Assembly (NCBI GenBank): GCA_026122225.1
Contig: JANEZZ010001477.1
Span: 930,001-994,000, forward strand
Direction of reading: 5' to 3'
From: Heloderma charlesbogerti
Taxonomy: Eukaryota > Chordata > Lepidosauria > Squamata > Helodermatidae
Length of the DNA: 64,000 bases
The position numbers were made by a program, and so were the translations under genes. The notes beneath the pieces are model-generated. The model was not told the origin of the DNA. It worked only from the letters and a program-made list of their open reading frames with translations, and did no database searches. Below, in pieces: positions 34,215 to 44,917 of this stretch (its first letter is position 1; the number at the start of each line of letters is the position of its first letter).

Positions 34215-36375
34215 GTTGTTGTTGTTGTTGTTCAGTTGTTCAGTCGTGTCCGACTCTTCGTGACCTCATGGACCATAACACGCCAGGCCTTCCTGTCCTG
34301 CGCTCTCTCCCAGAGTGTGCTCAAGTTCATATTCATTGCATCGGTGATGCTATCTAGCCATCTCATCCTCTGTCGTCCCCTTCTCCTTTTGCCTTCAGTC
34401 TTTCCCAGCATCAGGGTCTTTTCCAGGGAGTTTTCTCTTCGTATTAGGTGGCCAAAATATTTGAGCTTCAGCTTCAGTATCTGTCCTTCCAATGAGCACT
34501 CAGGGTTGATTTCCTTTCAGATTGACTGATTTGACCTCCTGGCAGTCCAGGGGACTCGTAAGAGTCTTCTCCAGTACCACAGTTTGAAAGCATCAGTTCT
34601 TCGGCGCTCAGCCTTCCTTATAGACCAGCTCTCACAGCCATACATTACTACTGGGAAAACCATAGCTTTGATTAGACGGACCTTTGTCGGCAAGGTGATG
34701 TCTCTGCTTCTTACTATGCTGTCTAGGTTTGCCATAGCTTTCCTCCCAAGGAGCAAGCGTCTTTTAATTTCATGGCTACAGTCACCGTCTGCGGTGATCT
34801 TGGAGCCCAAGAAAGTAAAATCTGTCACTGCTTCCATTTCTTCCCCTTCTATATGCCAGGAAGTGATGGGGCCAGATGCCATGATCTTAGTTTTCTTAAT
34901 GTTGAGTTTCAAACCAGCTTTGGCACTCTCCACTTTCACCCTCAACAAGAGGCTCTTTAGATCCTCTTTGCTTTCTGTCATTAGGGTGGTATTGTCTGCA
35001 TATCGGAGGTTGTTGATCCGGCGTTTCTCATGATGTACTCTGCATATAAGTTAAATCAGCAGGGTGACAATATGCAGCCTTGTCATACTCCTTTCCCAAT
35101 TTTGAACCACTCGGTTGTTCCATGTCTGGTTCTTACTGTTGCTTCTTGACCCTCGTACAGGTTTCTCAGGAGACAGGTAAGGTGGTCTGGTACTCCCATC
35201 ACTTTAAGAATTTGCCACAGTTTGTTGTGATCCACACAATCAAAGGCTTTAGCGTAGTCAATGAAGCAGAAATAGACATTTTTCTGGAATTCTCTTGCTT
35301 TCTCCAGGATCCAGTGAATGTTGGCGATTTGATCTCTAGTTCCTCTGCCTCTTCGAAACCCAGCTTGTACTTCCGTTAGTTCTCGGTTCGCATACTGCTG
35401 AAGCCTAGCTAGTAGGATTTTGAGCATCACCTTGCTGGCATGTGAAATAAGCGCAATTGTGCGGTAGTTTGAACACTCTTTGGCATTGCCCTTCTTTGGA
35501 ATTGGAATGTAAACTGACCTTTTCCAGTCTTGCGGCCATTGTTGCGTGTTCCAAATGTGTTGGCATATTGAATGCAGCACTTTCACAGCATCATCTTTTA
35601 GGATTTTAAATAGCTCAGCTGGAATACTGTCATCTCCGCTAGCTTTGTTGTTAGTCATGCTTCCTAAGGCCCTCTTGACTTCACTCTCTAGGATGTCTGG
35701 CTCATGTTCAGTGACCGCACTATCATGGCTATCAGGGACATTCAGATCTTTCCTGTATAGTTCTTCTGTGTATTCTTGCCACGTCTTCTTAATCTCATCT
35801 GCTTCTGTTTGGTCCCTGCCTTCTTTGTCCTTTATCATGCCCGTCTTCTTTGCACAAAACGTTCCCTTGAGATCTCCGATTTTCTTGAAGAGATCTCTAG
35901 TCTTTCCCATTCTGTTGTTTTCCTCGATTTCTTTGCATTGTTCGTTTAAGAAGGCCTTCTTGTCTCTCCTGGCTATTCTCTGGAACTCTGCATTCAGTTG
36001 GGTATATCTTCCCCTTTCTCCCTTGCTTTTCGCTTCCCTTCTTTCGTCAGCTACTTGTAAAGCCTCCTCAGACAGCCACCTGGCTTTCTTGCATTTCTTT
36101 TTCTTTGGGATGGATTTCATTGCTGCCCCCTGAACAATGATACAGACCTCCGTCCATAGTTCCTCTGGCACTCTGTCTATCAGGTCTAATCCCTTGAATC
36201 TATTCCTCACCTCCTCTGTATATTCATAAGGGATATGATTTAGGTCATACCTGAATGGTCTAATGGTTTTCCCTGCATTCTTCAATTTAAGCCGAAATGT
36301 TGCAACAAGAAGCTCGTGATCTGAGCCACAGTCAGCTCCAGGTCTTGTTTTTACTGACTGTATAGAGCTTCTCCA
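34215..36375 (-). mobile_element. BovB (RTE-clade) LINE, 5'-truncated
   Basis: The minus-strand copy keeps the end of the endonuclease region and the whole RT region (35083-36285 and 34517-34981), but the endonuclease start is missing. By eye it is very similar to the 23.0-26.2 kb copy. It differs by a deletion of about 43 bp near 35016, which shifts the frame just before the YADD region, and by a CGA-to-TGA stop just before the QGC motif (near 35083). It is a dead copy. Short GTT repeats form its 3' tail. Confidence 0.95.
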
Positions 36376-36384
36376 AACATACTT
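36376..36384 (+). repeat. target-site duplication, right copy (BovB 2)
   Basis: AACATACTT, the same 9 bp as 34206-34214. Confidence 0.85.
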
Positions 36385-36839
36385 AGGATTCCCTATATTC
36401 CCTATTCCCTATATGCCCAAGAAAAACACACAGCATGAATCAAGCTATCCAGTACTTTAACTACATAGCATGCAATGGACACTCTCTTTTTTTACACATA
36501 TGAAGTCTCACTGTGTGTGGGCTGGGGAGGTTTAAACCTTCGCTGCAGCTACTTGTTTTCTGAAATTTGCCTCCTCCCCAGTGTGGGGGCTAAAAAAGAA
36601 GAAAGACCTCCATTGGTTTTTTTTGAAAGCCTTACAAAAGGCTTTTGGGCCAGGGAGAGAGGAGAAGAGGGGGTTTGTTACTATGATCAAGGAGGCATCG
36701 TGTTTGTCCCCTAATGATACAGGCGCCTAGAGGCTTGTAACTGTTATTCCAGGAGGTATTTGCTGAAACTGAATAACGAGGTGTTGTTAGTAGCAATATC
36801 TGCTTTATGAAATAACAGTTCCCTCTGCTTATCTCCAAG

Positions 36840-36933
36840 GTGCATCTGCCTCAATGGGTATGAAGGGGATGGGTTTTCCTGCAAGCCCATTGATATCTGC
36901 AGCGAGCCAAAACGAGCAGGATGTTCAGAAAAT
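36840..36933 (+). CDS. STAB1: STAB1 exon w14: EGF-like module
   Basis: One base completes an Arg codon with w13, followed by 31 codons. The acceptor is TTATCTCCAAG, the donor GTATGT. The peptide CICLNGYEGDGFSC is a classic EGF C-terminal half with the GDG turn typical of stabilins, then CSEPKRAGCSEN opens the next EGF. Confidence 0.95.
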
Positions 36934-37489
36934 GTATGTTGGTAAAGCTTTCACTGCTGATCAACTGATTTTTAAATTTATTTTTGTTCCTTTTTAACAT
37001 GCTATTGCCCAGGGATGTGTCTTGAGAAAGATACTTTAGAATAAATTAGTAGTGTCTGGAGCTGAGGGTCAGTATTCCTGGCTTCCTGCTCAGCTGTCTT
37101 GTACATCAGTGTCAATCCATCCATGAGATAGGACTAAAATTGTGCCAGCCTTAGGGTGGTGGTGCAAGAACTAATGGGTCAAACTATATATGTTGTCCTT
37201 TTGCCCTAGCTTTTTATTTTAACAAACAACCTGAGCAAAATGCTGGTGATGGTTGATTGGGTGGGTGAGGAGAGCTGCAAAAAGAGAATTAGTGTGGCTA
37301 CGAAATCTTGCAATAGGAAGAAAGAAGCCAATTGCCATGAACCTCAGACAAGATGAGGTCATCCTTTTCAAGGAAGTTTTGCAATGCCCTACATCGCCAG
37401 TTTTTACCCACACTTTTCACCCTTATTACCATCAAAGAGTGGGAAATTCCTTTGAAAACATCAGCAGGAACATGTTTCTCAAGAAGCCA

Positions 37490-37840
37490 CTGGGGCTGTT
37501 TGCACAATAATCTAGCCCACACTCCGTGGTTGAGTGTGGGTTGTTGTTGAACCACAGGTTGTTTCTTGAATAGGTTAGTGTGCTGATTGAACTCAGGACA
37601 TTTTCCACAGGCTGGTTGGTTTGTTAACTATGCAGTGTGGCTTACTAACCACCATGAATAACCCAACAATAAACCATGGATTCTCAAGGTGGCTTGTTCG
37701 AGAAAAATAAGCCACATTGCATGGTTAACAAGCCACCCTGAAGAAAATGTCTTGGGTTCACACAACATTCTAAGCCATGATTCAACAACGACCCACACTC
37801 AGCTACTGAGTGTGGGTTAGCGTGTTGTGTGAACCTGATC
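37490..37840 (+). mobile_element. fold-back DNA element
   Basis: Inverted words include TGAGTGTGGGTTGTTGTTGAA versus TTCAACAACGACCCACACTCA, and TTAACTATGCAGTGTGGCTTA versus TAAGCCACATTGCATGGTTAA. The AAGGTGGCTTGTT and AACAAGCCACC words form a further inner inverted pair. There is no coding frame. Exact ends and target duplication are unclear. Confidence 0.6.
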
Positions 37841-38089
37841 ACTGTGTTATTTCCCCCCCTACTGTAGTGTGGAGGAAAGTGTGTGATACAAATATATACA
37901 AATATCTTTTTGCCTCGTGTCAAGGAGCAGGTTTTTGTAGGCCAGACATAGTGGAGATGTCTGTTCCCCTACACCCACATTTACATGTACTGGTGACAAT
38001 AGAGGAATGTACCTTGTGTTACAAGGCCTGGCTGATCCAGCACAGTTTTCTCTGTCCTCCATTCCCACCCAAGAGATGTTGAATAACAG

Positions 38090-38225
38090 CAGGGGCTGGC
38101 AAAAGGTAGATCTCGAGATGTTTTGGACTTCAGCTCCCAGAAGCCCCTGCCAGCATGCCAAATGGTCAGGAATGCTGGGAGTTGAAGTCCAAAACATCTG
38201 GAGATCTACTTTTTGCCCACCCCTG
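38090..38225 (+). mobile_element. hAT-like MITE, CAGGGG...CCCCTG family
   Basis: It starts CAGGGGCTGGCAAAAGGTAG and ends CTTTTTGCCCACCCCTG. Inner arms GATGTTTTGGACTTCAGCTC and GAGTTGAAGTCCAAAACATC are near-perfect complements. The 8-bp flanks AATAACAG and AGTTACAG agree at 6 of 8. Confidence 0.8.
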
Positions 38226-39299
38226 AGTTACAGCACAAAGGCCAGGAGCTAAGTAAATGAGAAACCTGAACTACGTTTGATAGAATAGAGCACTACCAGG
38301 TGTTATGTCTGAATAGGGTGTATAAATGTATGGGAGGGGCACAGGGGAGTACATGCCCTTACTGGCCCTAACATCTCCAGCCCCACCTTCCTTGTTCAGT
38401 TGTTCCTGACCTTGATGGGTTGAGCAGTACGTTCTGAAGGGGCATTATGCTCACATTTGCTTGAATGTGAGTAGAACTCTCCATGCAGTCTGGGTCCCTG
38501 CTTTATCAGAGTTCTTAACTGGGGGGGGGGGTTTCTACTTGTGTTCAAGCCAATCTGAAGACAAGCTCCCTTCAGACCGCCTTGCTCAGTGCAGGGAGGT
38601 CAAGGACTGAGGGAGTGAGGCCAGTGTGCACAGGGATGCTGGAGGCGGGGCCAGTCTGCATGGCCCTGTGCCTCTTCCACACTCTTTATATACCCTGCTG
38701 GAGCATTATGCCAGAATAGGGCTATTGTGCTTGTCTGTTTTCTGCTGTTCAGATTATATCAGCTTCAGGGGACAATTTGGTTGAGGGTTGTGGTGCTCTG
38801 GGAAGGGATGAGACACCTCCTTTGCCCAACATTGCAACACCAATTCAAATTCCAGCCCCAGCCCTTGCAGCCCTTATTAGCGAGGGAAAAATTAAGTTCT
38901 TGTTTTAATTTTGATCTAGTTACTGTGAACGGCCTTGAGCACCATTGGATATAAATCAGAGAAATTAATTAAATTGAATTAGAATGAATTTAAATTTGAA
39001 AATGTATTAGGAGATTCTTTTGTCAATCTCCAGTGACACGTGTAATTTGGTCCTATGTTGGGCAGCCAGCTGGCAGTAGTACAGTGGCATTTTCTTGACA
39101 GTTGGAAGCGATTTTGCACTAAGCTAGAGGCAGTGATTCCTACCAAAAACATTCATGGTTCTCTCAGGCAGAAAACAGGGTTTGCGAGCTATATGCAAAG
39201 TATTATGCTGCACTGATGTCAAAATGATCTCCCCTCATTCTGGTTTGATAGGGCTGATTGTAATTCTTCTTAATTTGCTCTTCTCCTGTTTCTTACCAG

Positions 39300-39458
39300 G
39301 CCGTGTGTACCATGACAGGCCTGGGTACAGCAACCTGCCAGTGCAACAAGGGTTGGACTGGGGATGGAAAGGCCTGTGTCGCCATCGACAACTGTGTAAC
39401 GGAGACCAGAGGAGGCTGCCACGTCGATGCTGACTGCAACTATATTGGACCTGGACAG
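39300..39458 (+). CDS. STAB1: STAB1 exon w15: EGF-like modules
   Basis: Phase 0, 53 codons, acceptor TTTCTTACCAG, donor GTATAG. The peptide includes CQCNKGWTGDGKAC, then AIDNCVTETRGGCHVDADC, the start of the next calcium-binding-like EGF repeat. It aligns residue-for-residue in pattern with STAB1 EGF repeats. Confidence 0.95.
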
Positions 39459-40018
39459 GTATAGTTACTGTTCTCTCTGACCTTGCTGAAAAATGTCTGT
39501 GGGCACCTGCAGTGCTGGCAGCAGGTTTCTGAGGGCCCTTGGGCAAGGCACCCTTAATGGGCTGCCTTCCTAGAGAGTCTGCCGTCTCACCAGCTGCTGT
39601 TGCCCCTCGTCCTCTTTTGCATCATTGTTACTGCTTGCTTGCCTGGCAGGCAGAGAGCCTGGGAGCTGTTAAGCAGTGGCATCTGCTGCTTCTCACCACC
39701 ACTGTTGGCTGGGCAGGAGCTACAGGCGGGTTGCTGTGCTGAAGAGGAAGAGGACGTCCAGGAGGTTCTTGTCAGTGGGGCCCTACTGGGGTCTGGACCC
39801 TCAGGTGCCCAACCATGCCTACCCTTGATGTCATCCTTGGGCACATGCTACATTATGCCACGAGGCTCTAACGTAAGTGCCCTTTGCACGTAGCTGGTGT
39901 GATGGGAGATCACGTGTTTAAAGAGACTGCTGGCATCCCTCGCCCCGATGCATCCTAACACGTGAGTCCTGCCACCATAATATGTAGCTTGCCCCTTAAC
40001 TCTTTGAAACTCTACGCC

Positions 40019-40137
40019 AGCCTTCTCCGATCTGGTGCTCTCCAGATGTGTTGGGCTGCAAGTCCCATCGTTCCCAGTGGCTATGCTAGCTGGGAATGTT
40101 GGGAGTTGCAGGGAGGGCAATAGGATGGGGAAGGCTG
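40019..40137 (+). mobile_element. hAT-like MITE, CAGGGG...CCCCTG family, diverged
   Basis: CTCCAGATGTGTTGGGCTGC and TGGGAGTTGCAGGGAGGGCA carry the conserved core words of the family. The terminal CAGGGGTGGG repeats have decayed. Confidence 0.6.
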
Positions 40138-40212
40138 CTCATTGCAATCACATTGAAATGAATCAACTTTAATGAAAATGATGATCAGAAACAACTTTCC
40201 AGAATGTAATGG

Positions 40213-40405
40213 GAATTTTGGAAGCTGCCTTATATTGAGTTAGACCGTTGGTCCATCTAGCCCAATACTGGGGACACTCACTGACTGGCAGTGGCTCTCC
40301 AGGGTTTCAGGCAAGAATTTTTCAAGCCCTATTGGAGATGGTGGGGATCGAACCTGGGACCTTCTGCATGCAAAGCAGATGCTCTACGCAGTGAGCTACA
40401 GGCAT
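40213..40405 (-). mobile_element. tRNA-derived SINE
   Basis: Read in reverse, the head is TGCATGCAGAAGGTCCCAGG followed by TTCGATCCCCACC (B box). The plus-strand text has GAAGCTGCCTTATATTGAG at the other end. The same family is at 14672, 42415 and 55880. It is a retroposed tRNA-like element, not a functional tRNA gene. Confidence 0.8.
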
Positions 40406-40406
40406 G

Positions 40407-40780
40407 TTCCTGCTTGCCTGTGAGGCTAAGCTGAGAACAGGGACATAGGTGCACACGTAAACCTCATGCCCAGCATCCCTGCACACCCAGCTTCTGATTA
40501 AGCCTTTGTGTGTTGAGCGATGTCTGAAGAGGGGTCTGTAAGTGTGTTCAATTGAATGCGCTTACAGAGTTCCTGTGATCGGAAACTGTGATAAGGCAGG
40601 GTTCATGATCATGGGAACTCTGTAAATGCATTACAGACCCCCTCTTCAGACCTTTTCTCTCAACACATGAAGGTCTAAACAGAAGCTGGGCGGGGTGAGG
40701 ATGCTGGGGGCGGGGCTCACGTGCACACCCACATCCCCATACCCAGTTTAGCCCTACAAGCGAACAGGCACTTGCCTGAA
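40407..40780 (+). mobile_element. fold-back DNA element, almost fully palindromic
   Basis: The two halves are complementary from the outer CAGGCATGTTCCTGCTTGCC / GAACAGGCACTTGCCTG pair through AGCTTCTG / CAGAAGCT and TGTCTGAAGAGGGGTCTGTAA / TTACAGACCCCCTCTTCAGA. Only a central part near 40.58 kb is unpaired. There is no coding frame. A target duplication was not found. Confidence 0.65.
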
Positions 40781-41065
40781 TAGGGCTTGCAAATTTAATC
40801 ATGTCTGTACTACAAATGTCCAAGGACTAATAATTGCATATAAGTAAGCTGTATTTGAAAACCCATGGTGCTTTTGTTTCAGTAGATTCAATACCGCAAG
40901 ATCCAAATATTCCCATTCAAAGCCTTGCATTTTTGTTTTTGACTTTCAAGGAGTCATAAAAAAGGCTTTAAAAAGGGACACAAAAAAGACACTAGTATGG
41001 GGTTTGTGGAAGGAATAATTTTAACGTCAAGCACTAACCTTTGTTCCTGCTGTTTCTCCTTTCAG

Positions 41066-41161
41066 AGCAGTTGTATGTGCAAGCGAGGTTATGACGGCGA
41101 TGGTTACAACTGTGATCCCATTGATCCTTGCTTGACCAACAATGGGGGCTGCCATGAATTG
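41066..41161 (+). CDS. STAB1: STAB1 exon w16: EGF-like module
   Basis: Phase 0, 32 codons, acceptor TTTCTCCTTTCAG, donor GTAAGA. It encodes [14 protein letters not shown], then [14 protein letters not shown], the N-terminal half of the next EGF. Confidence 0.96.
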
Positions 41162-42253
41162 GTAAGAAACTGGAACCATCTAGGGAATGCTGCCTTGTGA
41201 AAACTAGTTGTTATCTTATATGGCTAGATACTGAATCAGAACCTCCGGTCTTGTGTTTCAGGAAAATGGAAGTAGGCAGTAGGTTTTTTTAGAGCCAAGT
41301 AGTTTGAGAGAGGCTTCACTTCTTATTATGTGCGCTCTTATTTCTTTTGTCTGCAATTTTCCCTCTGGCCAAACAGGTTTTACAGGTTTTTGAAACAATG
41401 CAGAACTCTTTGCAGACTCAATGCAGATACAACCAGTACAACCCACACTGCATGTTGGGCGGGAGGGAGGGAGCCAGAAAAGCCAGAATGAATGAGGAAA
41501 GGGGGCGGGGCGGCCAAAATATCGGCCAGCTCAGCCCCCGCCCCACTGGGACATCGAGAGTGTTTTTGAAACAATGCAGAACTCTTTTTAAAAAAAACAA
41601 AGGTGAAAGAGTTCACAGTAAACTGCCTTTCCAACAGCCTTCAGCTTTCAAGTACACATTATCCGCCAACTTATGTTGGTCCATGATGTTGCTGAACTGC
41701 ATGAATAGTTGTATTCTTATCTGTAAGGTGAATGCTTGTATATGAAGAGGGGAAACCAAATTCTAAACCAACCCACCACTGACTTAACTTTTTGTACTGT
41801 CTTCAAAATAAGTCCCCTGCCCCAGTTTTTGATTGGAGGAAAAGTAGGGCTCATTACACAACTGTTTCAAGTATATCATTGTCCCCTGAGGATGTGCTTT
41901 GCTGTTTCTCTCCTTGCCTTTTTTATGCATAATGGATTGTGCTGTATTGCGCATGTAGAGTCTGATAAGAACAGTACTTCATGCAACGTTTTGTCCCTAT
42001 GCTTATCTTTTGCTCTTATGAAGCAGGGTGAAGCAAATTGGCCTGTGTACAGATAAAATCAACTACTCCAGTTCAGGATCCCAGAAGATGGAAAATGGTT
42101 ATTGTAATTAAAGCCCTAGCCTGTGTCAGAGGAGACCAGGGTGTACATCACTGCTTAGCCATAAGCATCCTGTGTGGACAACACTGCGCTGTGCCTAATT
42201 TTATTAGATAATTATCCTGCTGAGTTTTGTTATTGTTTTTTCAAACCCAACAG
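41162..42253 (+). other. intron w16-w17
   Basis: The phrase TTTTTGAAACAATGCAGAACTCTTT occurs twice, at about 41388 and 41563, bracketing a GC-rich stretch. This is a short local direct duplication or a repeat element with direct ends. No exon is seen. Confidence 0.5.
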
Positions 42254-42349
42254 GCTGTGTGTGTGACGGTTAGTGCTGGGGAGAAGGCTTGCCATTGCTC
42301 TGAAGGGTACATGGGAGATGGAATTCTATGTTACGGTGATGTAATGAAG
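42254..42349 (+). CDS. STAB1: STAB1 exon w17: last EGF-like module of the cluster
   Basis: Phase 0, 32 codons, acceptor TTTTTTCAAACCCAACAG, donor GTAAAA. It encodes CHCSEGYMGDGILCYGDVMK, closing the EGF cluster and leading into the third FAS1 domain. Confidence 0.95.
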
Positions 42350-42414
42350 GTAAAAAAGACAGATTTCTATTCTATTGCAAAAGGAGAGAGTAAGCTGACC
42401 TCTTGAGTGCAGGG

Positions 42415-42605
42415 GAAGAACTGTAGCTTAGTGGTAGAGCGTAATGTAAAGTATGAGCTCTACTACTGAGTTACAGCCCTTTATATGCAGAAGGTTCCAG
42501 CTTCAATCCCTGGCCTCTCCAGGTTGATCTGAAATCCTAGACAGCTGCTTCCGGTCAGTGCAGACTGAACTAGATGGTCTGACTTGGAATGAGGCAACTT
42601 CCTGT
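42415..42605 (+). mobile_element. tRNA-derived SINE with internal insertion
   Basis: The tRNA-like head CTGTAGCTTAGTGGTAGAGCG is separated from ATGCAGAAGGTTCCAGCTTC by about 45 extra bases, which contain a repeated TACTACTGAGTTACAG-like segment. The body GGTCAGTGCAGACTGAACTAG and tail match the SINE at 55880. Confidence 0.75.
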
Positions 42606-43412
42606 ATTCCTCCGTTGCATAGCGCAGTACAGTACCTCAACTCTCAGATGTTCTGCTCTGGTTTTGTTGTATTTCCTGTAGACAGGGCAAGAGTAGACAG
42701 GAAATTTTCCAAGGAGTGTTTTTGGAAAGAAAAATTAGCACTGTACCAATAGCTTCCCCATCAAAGGACAGAAGTCCAACTGTTCTCCCCACATTTCTCA
42801 CCCCAACCCAGAAACCATAACAACTGTGCTTTCGTGAGGGAGCTGATGATTTGTTCTCAGAGCCTCCCCACAGAATTACAGTGCTTAGTGGTCATAATTG
42901 AGGTCATGATAGTTAGAGTAGTGTGAAGATGGATTGGTTTGTAGTATGGAAATGGCGTTATTGCGGCCAGAGTGCAGCACTCTCTCTGCCCCATCCACTC
43001 AGCACATTGCAATTTCTTACTGTGTACAGATGTGATATTAAGGGATTTATCCAAATCATATTAACGGAGTAGAAAGGCAAACATCTTAGAAGGTAAAGTT
43101 TACATTTAAGTGACTGAAATGGAGTTGGCTTAAAGAGCAATTTCCAAGTGAAGCATGCTGATTTGGAGGGGCAGGACCTGCCCACAATAGTGCTTCCATT
43201 TACAGAATTCACTGCCCCAAGATGGTGGTGACAGTCACTATCATAAATGGCTTTTTTTAAAGGATTCATTAAATTCATATAGGTCTATCAACAGCTATAT
43301 GCCATGACAGTTAAACGTAACCTCCACATTTAGAGGGAGTTTACTTTTAAGTACTAAATGTTGGGGGCAAACACTTGCTGGAGAGCTGTTATGCCCAGTT
43401 TATAAGCTTATG

Positions 43413-43600
43413 ACTTATTTATTTGTGAAATACGTATCCCGCCTTGCTACTAAATGGTGTTCAAAGTGGATAACAACAGTAAAATACAAAGTGAAATACA
43501 AAACAACAATCAAAACATAAAAATCAGTAGGTAAAACAGCACCAATAAAAATGATTTAAAAAGAACAAACTGCAGCATTTGCAAACCAGTTACTGAATAG
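43413..43600 (-). mobile_element. L2-type LINE, diverged 3' end
   Basis: TTATTTATTTGTGAAATACGTATCCCGCC is followed by GGTGTTCAAAGTGGATAAC and A-rich sequence. This is the reverse complement pattern of L2-like tails seen at 15228 and 57665. Moderately diverged. Confidence 0.55.
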
Positions 43601-43860
43601 AAATGTCTTTGTCAGGCAAACTCATCTGGCTGGTCATGATTGGAATTAGGATGCCGGCTGGACCATTTGGAACCTTGGTCTGATCCAGCAGGATTCCTCT
43701 TACATTATTGTAGGCAAAGTTTTGTCAGTATTGTCTCTTGAACTGTGACGTTGTCAAGGTCCACAACCCACTTTAATATCCAACCATTTTCTATATACTT
43801 TTCCTAAACCCCACGGCATGCTGCACTTTTAAAAAAATCTGTGGTCTTCTCTTTTTGAAG

Positions 43861-43908
43861 GAATTAGCAAGGAGCTACCGCTTTTCTACCTTCTATGAAT
43901 GGATCAAG
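43861..43908 (+). CDS. STAB1: STAB1 exon w18: start of third FAS1 domain
   Basis: Phase 0, 16 codons, acceptor TCTCTTTTTGAAG, donor GTGAGA. It encodes ELARSYRFSTFYEWIK, the first FAS1 helix (FSTFY..). Confidence 0.93.
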
Positions 43909-44786
43909 GTGAGACATTTTGCATTCAAAGTAATTGTTTTTGCTTGCTGGCTCTTTTTTGCAGGGGGCAGTGGGAGAGAAGGGAAATTATGAAAAAGCCT
44001 AAAACTTGAAAATCGATGAGGCCGAAGCATACTGTTCCACTGGTAGAACAATTCCATTTACATTTTGAAATAAGAATTAATATGCAAAAGAAAGGAAACT
44101 GGCTGTTGGAGTTGGGGAGGGGGTAGTTAAAGCTCTGTCAGCCTATATAAATCTGCTCAGGACTGATTAGGACTGATGCTTGGGGAATCTAAACATGATA
44201 CTTATAAGTTCTTTAGTATTCTATTAAATCTGCTTTTCTGATTGGTGATCAACAGGCTTTCACATATTAATGAGAATGTCCCCTTGCGGACATGCACTAC
44301 TTTAAATTGCGGTGGTGTTCTGGACAAAAACCAAAAAAGACAGCTGCACCAATTTCCAAGGTTCCAAGTATTGGTGCAGCTGTTGGGGGGGAGGTCTTCA
44401 ACATTACAGCTGTTTGTTTGTTTTTTATCCCTATTGGTGTTCTGTTTTGACCCATGATTATGCAGAACTGAACTCCATAGAGAAGGCAACTTCTCTTGGA
44501 GTTTACCCGCATCTGATGATGATTGCGCAGATCATGCTTTCAATCAAATAAGATGCTGCTATGCCTTTGGGTCCTGCAGTCATGTTAAAGGTGATTTATG
44601 CTTTGCTAGTAAAAGTGCTGTGTATGTGGGGGGGGGGTGTAGGAGACATCAGCCTCTGCTGGATTGAATCATTGCATTGATGACCATGATGGTGATAATG
44701 AAGAACGTATTCCTTACCTTTTCATCCAAGTTGGCAAAGATGGCTAACAATCATGCATTGTGTTTTTGTCTTACTTTGTACAAAAG

Positions 44787-44917
44787 AAATCCCTCTTCAA
44801 CATCTCACAGGAAGCAAATGTGACGGTTCTGGTACCAGCAGAGGTGGCCATCCAAAACCTGAGCAAGACTGAAAAAGATTACTGGCTAGAGCCTGACATG
44901 CTACCAAGTGTAGTCAG
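44787..44917 (+). CDS. STAB1: STAB1 exon w19: third FAS1 domain, H1 region
   Basis: Starts in phase 0 and ends with two extra bases. The acceptor is TTACTTTGTACAAAAG, the donor GTACTG. The peptide has NVTVLVPAEVAIQNLS (H1 motif) and LEPDMLPSVVR. NIS and NVT sequons are present. Confidence 0.94.

Larger units (their letters stand above)
33360..36839 (+). other. intron w13-w14
   Basis: It is dominated by the truncated BovB copy at 34215-36375. The flanking 33.6-34.2 kb holds two diverged copies of a word set (TTTGATAAGGATTT...CAAAGT) seen at about 33.73 and 34.07 kb, probably parts of an old repeat. Confidence 0.65.
36934..39299 (+). other. intron w14-w15
   Basis: The intron holds a fold-back element at about 37490-37840 and a hAT-like MITE at 38090-38225. 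Nothing further is recognised. Confidence 0.55.
39459..41065 (+). other. intron w15-w16
   Basis: The intron contains a MITE at 40019-40137, a minus-strand tRNA-derived SINE at 40213-40405 and a fold-back element at 40407-40780. The 39.5-39.85 kb stretch is GC-richer with no recognised feature. Confidence 0.6.
42350..43860 (+). other. intron w17-w18
   Basis: The intron has a tRNA-derived SINE at 42415-42605 and a diverged L2 3' tail at about 43413-43600. The rest shows no feature. Confidence 0.6.

Noticed and set aside
40300..40400. tRNA gene-like sequence
   Set aside because: It has Pol III box-like words but sits in a repeated tRNA-derived SINE family with SINE body sequence attached; no complete cloverleaf was found.
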